From Dillenia suffruticosa (lineage: Eukaryota; Streptophyta; Magnoliopsida; Dilleniales; Dilleniaceae), in the NCBI GenBank assembly GCA_033439265.1, contig JAVTVX010000017.1:3381001-3445000 (forward strand): a stretch of 64,000 bases of DNA. The letters run 5' to 3'. The position numbers were made by a program, and so were the translations under genes. This document shows positions 24,967 to 37,449 of the stretch, one piece after another; within the stretch, counting starts at the first letter, position 1; each line of letters begins with the position of its first letter. Under the pieces are notes generated by a model. The model worked only from the letters and a program-made list of their open reading frames with translations. It made no database searches and had not been told where the DNA came from.

Positions 24967-27047
24967 CCAACTTGACCATGATTTTTCAGCACTAACAATT
25001 GTTTCAGAACTGATTAAAAATTGTTAAAGAAGTGCTCACACAAGAACATCTTCAATTGATTCTTGAGAGGGCTCGAGAGCATCTGCATTAACCTTGACAT
25101 TTTGTTTGGGGACCAACGGGGACATCTCTTCCTGAGCGTGTACCTTTCATCTTGGAAGATGCAAATTAGCGCTGCCTAGTTTTCCAAAGATTCTGACTCA
25201 CTGACCAAGCTGATGCAACAGGTATGGACCTCTCTTTTTGGGAGGATTCATGGGAGGTCGCCACTGCATTACAATGCATATAACATATTCGAGTTCTTGC
25301 CACAATCAAAATTCTGTCCCGATTCTTCTTCAAATTCAAGAGCTTACCTTAAACCAATGCAGTTCACTGTATAATGCTATATAGGTTGTTTTCCAGGACT
25401 CAGGAGTACATTTCATTGTAGGGAAAACTTGTGTGAAAATTAAAGATATGGTCATTTAGCATTAGTTGTTCTTTTCACAGGAAGGTGAAATTTGGTATAC
25501 AGAAAAAATTGTCTCATTGCACGCCACAATGCTGTCTCCCTCTTTTTCTAGCTTGCCTCTGTTCACTTAAAGAGACCAAGGCTCTGCAAGCTAGAAGAGA
25601 ACAGTGCTTGTAAGGGAAATGGGGGTGACTGAAACACGCCAAAAATCTTAGAGGGTAACACTTTGAAACGTCTACAACCATCAAGAATCGGTCCTTCGCT
25701 CTTCAATTGGTGACCTTGTGCATGAGTCCAGCTCTCTTGAGATTCTTGATGTTAACATGACATAATCCTAGGTTTGCCTTATTTTTAAGGCCAAATGTTA
25801 CTGGCCGTGATTAAAAAATCTAACCAATCATAATGCTTCACCTCGTTTCAAAAAAAAAAAAAGCAAAGAAAAGAAAAATCAAGGGCCAAAACGGCCATGA
25901 AGGTTGAAATCTCTCTGGTTACTTGCCGGCTGCGGATAATGCAAGTACGCAGTCTTCCGAGAGGTTGTTAAACCACCTTTGGGATAAGGTTTGGGCGCTT
26001 ACTTTAATCCGAGTTCTTCTTTTGACCCAACTCCAATTGGGCCGCCAGCGACAAGCCTAGGACTAGGATTCCATTCTTTGGGCCAGGCCCATAGTAGCCC
26101 GACTGAGGGACTAGGATTATCAAAGCAGCAAATCACAGCAAATTCTGTTTTCCCGACAATTATTTGGAAGTTTACGTAACTATGAAATGAACCTTACGAG
26201 GGGCCGAGTGCTGATTGAATTCAAAGTGGTCATAAAGTGACTGTCAAATTGGAAATTGAAATCTGAAGGGATCGTGTAGGATGCACCAAGTGAAAAGGCG
26301 GTTTGGTATTATGTGCAAAAGGGGTGCATAAAGATACAAAAGATGGTTAGATTAATAATGCAAAAGAAGAACAAAAAGGAAGAAATTCAATGGGGGAAGG
26401 GAAGGAAAGGGACATAACCTAATAGACACCGCATATTTCCACTGATTTTTTTAAATACGCGGCTTGACGTTAAACGCAAGCAAATGGCTGAGAGAGAGAG
26501 AGAGAGAGAGATGTAAAGTTATTTGTTTGTATATTAAGTTTGCTTGTTGGCTTTTGGTTCCTAAGACGAGACTGGCTTTAGAGAAAGAATGAGATTTTGA
26601 GTGGCTTGCGGCAAAAGTGGGAAGGCAAGTGTTTTCCCACTCTCCTGTTCTCTCTATCTCTCCCTCTCATCCCTGTTTTTTTTTTCATTTGCATATATTT
26701 TGTACAATATACAATAGAATAAGAATTTTGAGTGGTTAAGTGCAGAAGGATGAGTGTGTCCGGTCTCCACCCGAAAATAATGCCTACATGATTGAGATGT
26801 TGACCTTAACTATACGAACAAATTTTCTTGTATGCCCATTGCTGGAGTTGGACCGCATTGTACACGTGTGTGTAGCCCCACCACCATCTCTTTACCAAAA
26901 CTGTCCCAATTCGGTGCACTGTACAATCTAAGCTTCATGCATTCTCCTCCGTTCGAATCGCATCAAACGTTGGAGACTTGTTCTTTTTGTCTTGGTTCTT
27001 TCCTGTATGATGGCGTCATTTACCTAAAAAACCAAGAATGGGCAAGA

Positions 27048-27080
<33 letters not shown>

Positions 27081-27308
27081 GAGAGAGTTCTTCCTTTCTT
27101 TTCATTAGATTGATGATAATTGAGGTAAATAAGAGAAGAGAGGATAGACGAAGAGCTGTCGTGAGACCTGTTGCCTTCATTTGTTTAATCAAATCATGGG
27201 TGGGGTCATACCCTCTTCACCTCACAGTCGCCAACAAACGAAACATTTGCCATTAATATTAGACATTTATATTCCGGAAATCTTTTTCTATCCTCATATA
27301 TGAACACG

Positions 27309-27347
<39 letters not shown>

Positions 27348-28450
27348 GTTAAGAAGAATGAGAACCAGAAAAAAACCCTTGAAAACAACATAGAATCGGC
27401 CGCAGTGAGAGACATAACCAAAATGAAGCAGAAAACAGTATGTTGGCTTAAAAGTAGTATTAAGAAACATATTGAACTAAAAATTGACAAAATATTAAAA
27501 TGTCCTAATTTTACTTTATTGATGCATTGTGCTAAAAAAACTTTAAGATTTTTTTTTTGACACTCCGAACTTACCCGGCTAAACCGATCTGAGTATTATT
27601 ATGAGGCCTGTTAAGCGGTTAACTCTCCTAAATCCCATTTCTCAATTCCCATAGCTCAAACCTAAGATTTCTTTTTAATAATTAATTAAACTGATAAAAT
27701 TTTGTTGATGCTATCAGTGATTCATTCCGGCCAAATGGAAAACACATAATCCCTTCTAAAAATGAAACTCATCATAGATAGCTCAAAATAGCATGATACA
27801 ATGTATTGTTGTCCTCCATCTCTTGGTTGTTGATGTGGCCAAAACACACGTTGATCCAAAATGGCCTACCCCAATCAAGTATGAGTTGAAAATGAAAATA
27901 TACTAACTACAAAGGCACAAGACGAATCCTAATCAAATCACATGCAATAAGACCAAAATCACGAGAAGAGATATGGCTCAATATGGTCCCAAACCCATCG
28001 CATTCAGACGCTAGCACCATTTTGCCCCACCACAGCAAACCTAGCTAATAACAACTTAGATATGAAGATGAAACAGAATCACAGAATAGAGGATTATGGT
28101 TGTGCATGAGAGAGATTGGGTGAGTCTAAACCCATTCTAGAAAAACGTCATTCCTTATTTATTGGGCATAAATGCCATTGATATTGCAAAAAGAAAGGAC
28201 CCCATGTCCTACAATTAGTGTGCTTTACCCGTCAATTTACATCCTGTTGGATTTCGTGAACATACGGTGAAGGGTTTTCAGTAGCTGTTCAATTTGATGG
28301 GGACCCCGCCCCAGCTTAGTGTACCCGAGCTAAATGGATCAATCGACAGTTAGTCTTTCCAATGGTCACTACATTCTTGTACTTCCAAAAGATAATGAAA
28401 AAAAAAAGGAACAAAGAAAAAATGGGTTATGATTACGAAAGTGGGATTTT
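24967..28450. other. PP2C 3' region and intergenic DNA up to BKI1
   Basis: No supported gene. GA/CT microsatellites lie at 26492-26510, 27044-27086 and 27311-27345. The short frames that cross them are repeat artefacts. Confidence 0.55.
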
Positions 28451-28619
28451 ATTCATTCCAAACTCAAATCAATAGCTAGACAACTCTCTTTCTCCCTCTC
28501 TCTCCATTGCTTTTCAATCTCCTTATCCCTCCTAAAGGTGAAAGGTTTGCTTACACATACAAGCCAAGAGAGAATAGCAAAAGAGTAGGAGAGAGATTCC
28601 ATATATCCAATTTGGAGAG

Positions 28620-29540
28620 ATGGGGGGCAGAGAAAATGTTGTAGACACGGCAGGAGGAGGAGAAAGAAAAGAGAGCCAAGAAGGATTAAAGCAACAAAAA
28701 CCAACATCAACTGCATCACCACCTTCGGCTTCATCTTCTCCTTCCCATGAATTCTCATTCACAATCTCTGTGAATTCATCTTCCACTACTAATACCATAC
28801 ACAACAAAGCAAAAGCCCCCCCTTCATTGGCTATCGATTTGTCTCCAGCAGACGATATCTTCTTCCATGGTCACCTTCTTCCTCTTCACCTACTTTCCCA
28901 CCTCCCCGACTCTCCTCGCTCCTCCACCAATTCCTTGGAAAGTTTTACCATCCCTATCAAAGAGTTAGAAGATCAGAAACCCGATAATTACAACACCAAC
29001 ATTGACAGCACCTGCAGCAGCAGCAACACTACGAAAACAAGCAAAAGTACCAGCAGTAATCAAAGCAACAATGGTGATCCGACCAAGGCTAGAAGCAAAT
29101 CAAAGACTTTCTCATTGTTTGGGCTTATCAGATGGCGAAAAGGGTGTGAGCTCAAAGAAGGGGATGGGGAAGAGAAGGAGAAGCAAAAGAGAAGGCTAAG
29201 ATTTGATATGAATCAAGCTATAAAGAGGTATGTGAGAATGGTGAGACCGCTCTGGCTCTTCAGAGGAAGAAGGGACAATATTCATTTCTGTAGGCAGCCT
29301 TATTCATTTTCAGGTAATTTAACAATGAGGGAGAAACAAGAACACAGAGGAAGAAGAGGAGAATTCTCTGCACCTGCATCAATGAGGACATCACCAACAA
29401 ACAGCGGTCTCCTCCTTGCCACCGCAACTCTACCCTCTTCCACAAGCGATAGCACCATGGAAGAGTTGCAGGCAGCCATTCAAGCAGCAATTGCCCACTG
29501 CAAGAACTCCATTGCAATGGAAGAGAAACTCAAATGCTAA
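28620..29540 (+). CDS. BKI1: BRI1 kinase inhibitor 1 (BKI1)
   Basis: Intronless, 306 residues, as in Arabidopsis BKI1. Conserved blocks in order: SPADDIFFHGHLLPLHLLSH (75-94), a proline/serine region SPRSSTNSLESFTIP, a serine/asparagine-rich linker (128-152), the basic stretch KARSKSKTFSLFGLIRWRKG (156-175), a second basic stretch with Tyr204 (QAIKRYVRMVRP), and the C-terminal receptor-binding motif STMEELQAAIQAAIAHCKNS (278-297). In Arabidopsis, BKI1 sits on the plasma membrane through its basic residues and blocks BRI1 with the C-terminal peptide. BRI1 phosphorylates a tyrosine in the basic stretch (Tyr211 there), which releases BKI1 to the cytosol. Tyr204 here is the probable counterpart. 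The start follows a CT-rich leader (28487-28505). The product also resembles the MAKR family, but the full set of blocks favours BKI1. Confidence 0.93.
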   Translation: MGGRENVVDTAGGGERKESQEGLKQQKPTSTASPPSASSSPSHEFSFTISVNSSSTTNTIHNKAKAPPSLAIDLSPADDIFFHGHLLPLHLLSHLPDSPRSSTNSLESFTIPIKELEDQKPDNYNTNIDSTCSSSNTTKTSKSTSSNQSNNGDPTKARSKSKTFSLFGLIRWRKGCELKEGDGEEKEKQKRRLRFDMNQAIKRYVRMVRPLWLFRGRRDNIHFCRQPYSFSGNLTMREKQEHRGRRGEFSAPASMRTSPTNSGLLLATATLPSSTSDSTMEELQAAIQAAIAHCKNSIAMEEKLKC

Positions 29541-32500
29541 ATGAACAAGTATGTACCGATCTATCTACTATTTGATTATGCTATGCTTTCTTCTTGTGTA
29601 CAAAGATACAATTGATTAGGAATATACATAAACAGTTTGAGATTCAAAATCATGGGAGGTAACTAATTCTTGCTATAGTCTAGATTACTAACTGATTCTG
29701 TTCCTTCTGTGTTCAAAAAACCTTGGCTCATATGGGTATTTAGTATAAAGTAGTAGTTCTCCTGTTCTAGTTACTACTGAAGCTGAGGGCAGATGTTTCC
29801 TATGGATAGTAGTCTTCTCATATATGAATCCCTACAATAATTGCAGAGAGGACTTAAAAACTCAGCTCCGTACAAATTTAAGTGCAATGTGTCTATGGAC
29901 ATCCATACTTTGAAGCACAATCATTGTTCTCATAACATTTGCCTTCTTGGATTCAGATAAACACAGCACCCAGATCTTAGGTGGAGAGGCCCAGCAGTGT
30001 GGTTTTGCCAAGTCATTCCTTTTCTGAGGCGTACTTTGTCCTTTACCTCTTAGCATCCTTACCAAGACCAAAAACCCCTGAATTAAATCTAAGGTGGGAT
30101 TGAAACCAAAAGGGGCGGAACTAGATGCTCAGAGAAACATTGACCACATGTGCTATTAAAGAACCATTGCCTCAGGCAAGGGTCCTATCCTAGGACTTCT
30201 AAAGGACAAAAAATGGCTGCCAGAAGAGATGGGAGATTTTGTGGTTTTGGAAATAAAAGGGGAGGATTACATTAGTAACAGACGAGAACAATTATTCAGG
30301 AGCAAGAAATAAAATTTCGCAAACCTCAAAATATGAATTATCTCATATGAAACTTGGGCTATAGATTTTTAATTTTCTGATTTTTTTTCTTATAAAAGGT
30401 GGAAATTTATATCAAAAGGAAATTTTTGTATTTGGTTGTAAGAACTTATATGCAGTGATCATTCTGTGAAATTGAACCAACTTAATTCATTTTACGAACT
30501 AAATTGAAATTTATTAAATTACATAAATACAGAAAAAAAAAAAGGCGCAGACATTGCTATTACTAGCACCAGATGAAATTTCTATGTGGTCTAAACATTG
30601 CTTCACCAGTATTTTTGGAACATTCGAGTTGTGAGACGCAAAGGGCATTCCTCCCATGTGATTTTATTTTGGTAAAATGTTATCTAATAATTTATAATAT
30701 TTCTAAATTTTTCTGAACTGAGATGTGGCATAACTCATACTCGCATAGTGATTACCTCCTTACGTTGGTTGTGAATTTTACTTTATTTTTTATTTTTGAT
30801 TTTGCTTGAAAACCATGTTGAAAGTACGAGGCATTGTAAAGCATGACATGAATTGATGATTATTAATATGATTACTTGTTGAGACAATGTGGGCAATTGA
30901 CTGACTCATTTTTTCATCTTTACGATTATTATAATCTCCATTACCCCACGAGTTTGACTTCAATTCTTTTCCACTCTTAGTCACCATAGCAGCAAAAGGG
31001 GAAAGCAATAACCAATACTAATGCATGTGAGTGAGTCTCCCACTGTATGAAAGCCGCCCATTATTCATTGGCACTGTGAAAAAAATGAAGCCTAACATGC
31101 CTAATCAGGTGATCAGCTATAACTTTATGCAAGTTAAGATAAGATTATTCTCTTTTATGTCCAAGTTCTGAGTAGGTTAAGGTCCGCTGAGTACTAAATT
31201 TGGTAAACTTTTCCAAAAAAAAAAAAAAGAAAAAATTATTGACGTAATGATAATTTATATACTTTTTATTAAGAAATTATATTCCTATTTGTATAACTCT
31301 CTATTTTCTGTTAAAAAATTGTTTTGTAAAAAATTATTACAAGTGGAATAAAACTAAATTAAGAAAATTAAATCAAACTTTCTCGAACCACACCTTTGTA
31401 ATGCTCCTATAGATTATCGATTATTAGCGGAGGATCTTAGTCTAGATCTACATCCCCACCTAGCTAACTGCAACAGCATGGCACCAAGCAAGGTGATGTA
31501 CATAGGTAGGAGTGAAGCTTCCATCATGCCACAGGATGAGCCATTGGCTTTATTCTAGTTGGAACCACCTTCGGCTCCATGAACATAAACAATTACTACC
31601 ATCAACACAAGAAAAAGAAACCCTAATCACCCTGTTTATGCAATTTTATAATAATAATTCATTAAAAAAGCAATAAGGCTATAGCACAAGAAACAACAAA
31701 CCATTGGTGGCATCAGTTATTATAATTCAGATTATAGGACATTAGGAAGAAAATCAAAATGCTAAAATGCCTATTAATCTCATTGCCATACATGCACTGC
31801 CAAAGCTATAGCATCACATGATCCTACCTGCATAAGGTTTCTGCTGTAACTTCGTTGGTTTGCTACTTTTCTGAGCATCTCTCTTTTAACTTGATGCCAA
31901 AGCCGCATGCAACAGAAATTAATGCAATTACGCTGTCCAAAAATATATCCTCAGTTGTCATATTCACCCAAAATTGTTTGAAAAAAATAAAAAAGTACAA
32001 CCAAATTCTAAAAAAATGAATAAATAAATAAATAAAAGCAAGCTGAATGTTCATCCATTTTCTAGGACTCCAATAGGATATTGATTAGTGTAAGTTGCAG
32101 GGTCCTTGGCACTGCCATCCAAAAACAGAGTCAAGCAATCAGTTCTGTGCTCAACACATAAATTTAGTATTAATTGATTAATGAAAAAAAAAATCTTTCA
32201 TGGAAAATCAATTGGATCTAATAAATTCAGCCAAACAGTTCGTCCATTTTAGCAATGACAAGATCCTGAATAGCACATGATGTAAATAGTTCCAGCTTGA
32301 AGCTTGACAGGATCAATCTCCCATTCCCAGAGCCTTAGTGCAATATCGACATACTAAACCATGGCATTGCAGAAAGGATAAAAGTGTCTTTTTCTTTTTC
32401 TTTTTCCATTGTTGGAAAAAGCTTGTACACATGGCACTGTGCAGCTGACATTAAGCATACTGATTCAAATCCATGTAAACTATCGGTAAACAAGTTGACA

Positions 32501-33120
32501 ACCCAGACTAAACAAGCAAGGGCCCAAATTATAGATAAATAACCCCTGGTTGCATCAACCCTCTTCACAATTATCATTTTAGGATTTGTAGGAAGAAGCA
32601 GATGAAATGCAGTTCCCGCTGAAGCAATTGTAGCAGCTCTCGCACCCCTATCACAGAATATTTTGAAGGAAGAAGGGGATCAAATCACAAACTCCTATTT
32701 TGCATTTTGTGATATGGACAAAAGATGTATCTTAAATTTTTGTATTCATAGCACCTGCCATCTAATATGAATTTATGCAATCCCATGAACGCAACAACAT
32801 GCACTCCAAAGGACCAAAAAGTAAACAGAAAATGAATAAACATACACATGCTCAGTTCCAGAAAAGATTTATTTCACCTCCAATTAGATATAAATGCAAT
32901 GGTCTAATTTTCATGAAATATCCAATTCTCATTCGAGCAGCAGCATGAAGCACAATAATCTAGTCGATTTCTAAAAATTGGGTAATCATCATGAATAAAA
33001 CAAAAAGGAAGACAAGTAAAAGAATCATCTCCCTTTTTACTGGCCTCTTAATTCTTAATTCATATTTCTTCAAGTTGTGAAGTTATTTGAGTATAATAAA
33101 CTGTACCAAGAATGCAACTA
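29541..33120. other. BKI1 3' region and unassigned DNA
   Basis: No recognised gene. On the minus strand, 32227-32320 holds a short frame ending IQDLVIAKMDELFG before a stop, preceded by acceptor-like CTATTCAG. It may be a terminal exon of an unrecognised minus-strand gene, but it is too short to claim. Confidence 0.4.
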
Positions 33121-33123
33121 AAT

Positions 33124-33197
33124 CATGATATGTAGGATTTGAACCTACAACAACCGGGTTTGGAGACCCATGTTCTACCAAATTGAACTAAGAGCAC
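33124..33197 (-). tRNA. trnW-CCA: Decayed organelle-type tRNA-Trp(CCA) relic
   Basis: The minus strand reads as a 74-base plastid-type trnW: TAGTTCA D-arm with GTTC/GAAC stem, anticodon loop CTCCAAA, and T-arm GTAGGTTCAAATCCTAC. Plants carry this type in plastids and, as a plastid-derived gene, in mitochondria. The acceptor stem has two mismatches (positions 4-69 and 6-67) and the anticodon stem is broken by a deleted A, so it is probably non-functional. It is best read as a nuclear organelle-DNA fragment or a retroposed tRNA. Flanks show no further organelle similarity that I can see. Confidence 0.75.
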
Positions 33198-33326
33198 TTT
33201 CTTATCAAACTAGTGAGCTGCAAAACCAACTGACAAAGTGAACAATTTTGTTGCTAGATCTGCTGGATTATCTTCATAATTGTGTTCATATTGGAAAATT
33301 GGACATAACGGTTTCCTAAAGAAAAA

Positions 33327-33330
<4 letters not shown>

Positions 33331-33371
<41 letters not shown>

Positions 33372-33571
33372 CATACATATATATACATACATACAAATAC
33401 ATACATAGATATACATACATACAAATACATACATAGATATACATACATATATATACATACATACAAATACATACATAGATATACATACATATATACATAC
33501 ATATACATACATACATATACATATACATACATATATACATACATATACATATATACATATACATATACATA

Positions 33572-33602
<31 letters not shown>
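33331..33602. repeat. Compound TA / TACA microsatellite, about 270 bp
   Basis: (TA)n tracts at both ends enclose TACATA, ATACATACATA, ACAAATACATACATAGAT and related units. A higher-order unit containing ACAAATACATACATAGATAT recurs about three times. The tyrosine/methionine/isoleucine/cysteine-rich open frames across it are artefacts. Confidence 0.9.
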
Positions 33603-36260
33603 CTTAAACATGTACCACAGTTCTGGCATATGCATACCCAAACATCAGAAGAAGCATGTGCTTGCTAAACCAATAAAATGCAGGTGCTACTTCCAGTTCT
33701 AATCAATGGAAAGACCATAAAACCAAGAAGCTAAGAAAAGAGAGGGAAGTTAATTACTTAGCTTTCAGAAATCCAAAAGCAAATCGTTGAATGAACTGCT
33801 CAGGCTAAGCCAAAGATAGAATACTGCTTCCCTTGGAACAAAAACAGTTTAGTGAAAATTCGTGAAACATCATAACAAATATGTAAGCAATAAAAAAATC
33901 CAAAGGATATACAAAACAAACATCTAAACAGTTTCCAGCAATTCAAACATCTTGCCAAGAATTTAGCAAAGTTACCCAGCAGTACTGCTTCCAAAAAACT
34001 GCGGAAGCCCTGCAACAAAGAAGTGGAAAAAAAGATTCAAACCTAAGATCACATGAATTTGAAAAGCAAAAGGCCCTTGCTCTTTAGGAAGTCTAATTAC
34101 CCACCTCTCCTGGCAGTTAAATATATTATTACTAAACAGCCAACACATATGCCCTAAAACTGTTATAAATCAAAGGAGTCATGGGTCCTTTTAAAAGTCT
34201 TAACACCCAGAACGCCAAACAATTTTATACCACCTACAGAAAATAAATCACAATATCAAATACCATGAACACAATGAAGTGCAACCAAAAATTGAGCCTC
34301 CACCACATTTCATAGTTTCAGATATTAAAAGAAGTAAAGATTGCGGAAACTCCATATAGGTGGTTATGACAGGCCATGAGAGCTCATCAGGCAGATTAAC
34401 TGATGCCTAGCAATTATGAAAGGTAACGGTGCTAAGCCATCAGCTTTATGAGAAAGCAAAAAATTTCTCCAAGTAAAGTAGCAGAAAGCACAAGAACATA
34501 AACATTCTAAGTACTGGTAAAAGATTTAATAACAAGAACCTAAATGGGACATTGGGGATGGGTACTCAGGTAAATAAAAAGTGGTGGTTGCAGAGGTAGA
34601 GAATTGGGGGTTGGCAAGCTGTCGTCTCACTGTGTCAAGAGTAGGGACCTATGTCTATCATCCATCCCATATTTTTCCAAATTGGAAAGCAATTGATTAA
34701 TGTGCTCCTTCAATACAAAGAAATAAAGCACATCTTGGTGCATCATGAAGTCACCACGAACTGTTCCCGCATTTTCAAGTGACAAAGCCACAGATGCAGC
34801 TAAACATAATCAGATGTGTGCATCTAAGAAAAACTGATTTAGCATAGTGTGTGCATGTGTATCAGGTGAGCAAATAGAGAAGCCAAATTAAATGAGGAAA
34901 AAAATAGCATATCCAGGAACCCAAATCCTAACTTTATCGGTAAATTCAGGAAGTTGACACAAATAAACAAATGATCAACAGTCAACTGCAAAGGGAGAAA
35001 TGTATGAACCAAGCAACAAAAATCAGAAGGTAAAGAGAAGTTACAACTGCCATGACCTCAGCAATATGTTCTTGAAGAATCTTGGAAACCTAATTCCCAG
35101 AAGCTGACTTCTTTTCATTTAAGAAATCTGTCAGGTCAAACAGATGAGCAAGACCACAAAATAAATCAGAAATAGAATATCCAGTTTAAAAGCCACAAAC
35201 TGGACACCAAAGGTGTCCACCATTCCTAGAATTGGTGCAACATTTGCCAAAAAGGGAAAGAGATCCAGTTTATTGTTGAAATACCTCTATTTAAAAATTA
35301 AAAAAATAAATAAATAAATAAAAACAGCACCATAGTTTGAGATCGGCCGATTTAACCAGTAATCAGTAAGAAAGAGTCCTAACAAAAGCCACCAACAACA
35401 TAGCACCATTAGACATTTTCACCATGGATATTCTCTTGACACAATGCAGCGGCACTGCAGCTCCCATTACTTGCTGATTCAACCAAATTAAAAGCAGTCT
35501 CCACTGGAATCATATCATTTCGATGTCAAGACAAATTTGGTTCTTCCCAGTGTGCCCTATATGGGCGTTAAAGATGCCAGTGAGAGAAAGTATTAGTTAT
35601 CATCAGCATCATCAACACTCAAACCAATGCATACAAAGGATAAGAGAGAAAGTATATTCATAATCGACATGAAACCATCAATTTTTTGCTTTGCAGCTTT
35701 CTCATCCACTGTTGGATACTAGTTTGCATTTTCTTCTTCAAGAATTAAGAACAGTCGTGCAACTATCCACATGCATTTGCACACATTTGCTTGGTACCCT
35801 CGTATTTTATGGTACCATTGCACCAACAGTCTTCCATACAAAATTTACTATCACTGAATCCATGGACAAAGCAGATGTAGACCAAATGCATAAAAAGTCA
35901 AATAAATCAAAGGCAATTAAAAGTCAAGCCAGAAAGCCAGAGACATAAGCACCAATGTTTTGTCTAAAGGATACTTAGCAAAGCCACAAAATACAAAGCA
36001 GAGGGTTTAAAAACATGCAACAAACACACCCACCACATAACATGCAAGCAATTCCACGCTTTTTGGATGCTTTTCATGAAAATCACAACATCCAGGGGTT
36101 AGGAGAGCATGTACTGAAACCTATTGCATCATATAAATTATCTAAAATGAAAGAAGACAAACGTTAAAAATATAAAATGAATCACAGGTGCCTTTGGTCT
36201 ATAGAGAATACCAGATAAAAAAGTAAAGGCAATATTATTCATGACCAATCTTTCAGGCAT
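33603..36260. other. Unassigned DNA, possibly intronic for a minus-strand gene
   Basis: No recognised gene. A minus-strand segment near 35035-35090 reads VSKILQEHIAEVMA after an AATTAG acceptor-like site; a family match is not apparent. Confidence 0.35.
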
Positions 36261-36654
36261 CTAAGATCGAATTTCATCAACAACAGCACAAGCATGGTCA
36301 GCACTTTTCTCTGGATATAGATTCCGAACTTCCTGGAAAACAAAGGGAGATTGCACAATTATTGGAGAATCAATATGAACGGAAAGCCTCTTACTTAATC
36401 ATTCTACTTCTTCCGCCTACAATTGAATTCCCTATCACGCTCCCATGATTAAAAAGAAAATGATGGAAATAAATAGATCATTAAGTATCCGCATATAATG
36501 TAAGGAAGTGAATGACTTAAAATAATAAGATGAATTTTGACCTATAGACACTAGAGCTGTATTATACCTGCGGTACTTTGAATGATATTAGGGATTCTCG
36601 TTTCTGGTTAAGGAATGTTGAACGCATCAGTGCAGCGAATAAGAACACCGAAAG
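36261..36654 (-). other. Two exon-like segments of an unrecognised minus-strand gene
   Basis: On the minus strand, TTTTTTCTTGCAG at 36655 opens an 87-base segment (36654-36568) that ends CAG|GTATAA. A second segment opens after TTTTCCAG at 36332 and runs in the same phase to a TAG at 36261-36263. Joined, they read LSVFLFAALMRSTFLNQ... then EVRNLYPEKSADHACAVVDEIRS. Good splice signals, kept phase and protein-like composition suggest real exons. Upstream, 36720-36835 also reads protein-like (WSRECERWKDGTYCDSV). I recognise no family. It could be a decayed gene. Confidence 0.4.
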
Positions 36655-36881
36655 CTGCAAGAAAAAATAAAAATTTATATTAATTAAACATGATAAGTTG
36701 GAGAAAAAGAGGATTCGGAATGGCCATGACATTATCTTAGCCATGAGTTCTTCACCATTCTTGCATAAAAAAGTTGTCACTGAATCACAATATGTGCCGT
36801 CTTTCCATCTTTCACATTCACGAGACCACAATGGATAGATTAGAGAAAGAAAAAGAAAAATCCACTTTGCTCATTGATTCA

Positions 36882-37300
36882 AAACCCTAATCCATGATCC
36901 TCCTTTTCAAGAATCCCAATCATTAGACACCCTTATCGATCCCTTTTCAACAACCCATATGAAGAAATTGATCCCCATGATAAACGCGAAATCCCAGTGG
37001 CAATCGGACACTCAAACTCTAATTACGGAGAACTAAGGCCCAATTCTGATCTATTTCCAGTTTCTTGAACCAGAAGATCTTAGAAGACGAAACCCTAATC
37101 CATGTTCCTCCTTTTCAAGAATCCCAATCATTAGACACCTTTATCGATCCCTTTTCAAGAACCCATATCAAGACATTGATCCCCATGATAAATGCGAAAC
37201 CCCAGTGGCAATCGGACACTCGAAGCTTTAATTACGGAGAACTGAGGCCCAATTCTGATCTATTTCCAGTTTCTTGAACCAGAAGATCTTAGAAGACTGA
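36882..37300. repeat. 208-bp tandem duplication (two copies plus a short third start)
   Basis: Copy 1 runs 36882-37089 and copy 2 runs 37090-37297. Both begin AAACCCTAATCCATG and end CCAGAAGATCTTAGAAGAC. A third start (ACCCTAATTATAAG) follows at 37301. The copies differ at scattered positions. The block sits where the leader of the putative minus-strand gene would be (CTCTCACTCTCTCTCGGCC on the minus strand near 37410-37428). Confidence 0.85.
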
Positions 37301-37449
37301 ACCCTAATTATAAGTTCTCAATATCCTTAAACCCAAATGAAAATGTCTCGAATTCTTGATCCAAAAGAGACACGAAAACCCTAACATCGTTGTCTAGGAA
37401 TCAAATCATGGCCGAGAGAGAGTGAGACGTTAATCAAATATTAACCTTA

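Noticed and set aside
27038..27256. Frame rich in Arg/Glu repeats
   Set aside because: Translation of the GA microsatellite at 27044-27086.
31500..31540. String resembling a plant microRNA (GTGAAGCTTCCATCATGCC)
   Set aside because: Only loosely like known families and I found no matching arm to form a hairpin.
33210..33641. Long minus-strand frames rich in Met/Tyr/Ile/Cys
   Set aside because: They are translations of the TA/TACA microsatellite. A short NPADLATK-like string near 33250-33290 recalls retrotransposon RNase H tails but is too short to claim.
35691..35948. 85-codon plus-strand frame
   Set aside because: No recognisable domain; lies in unassigned DNA with no promoter or splice signals.
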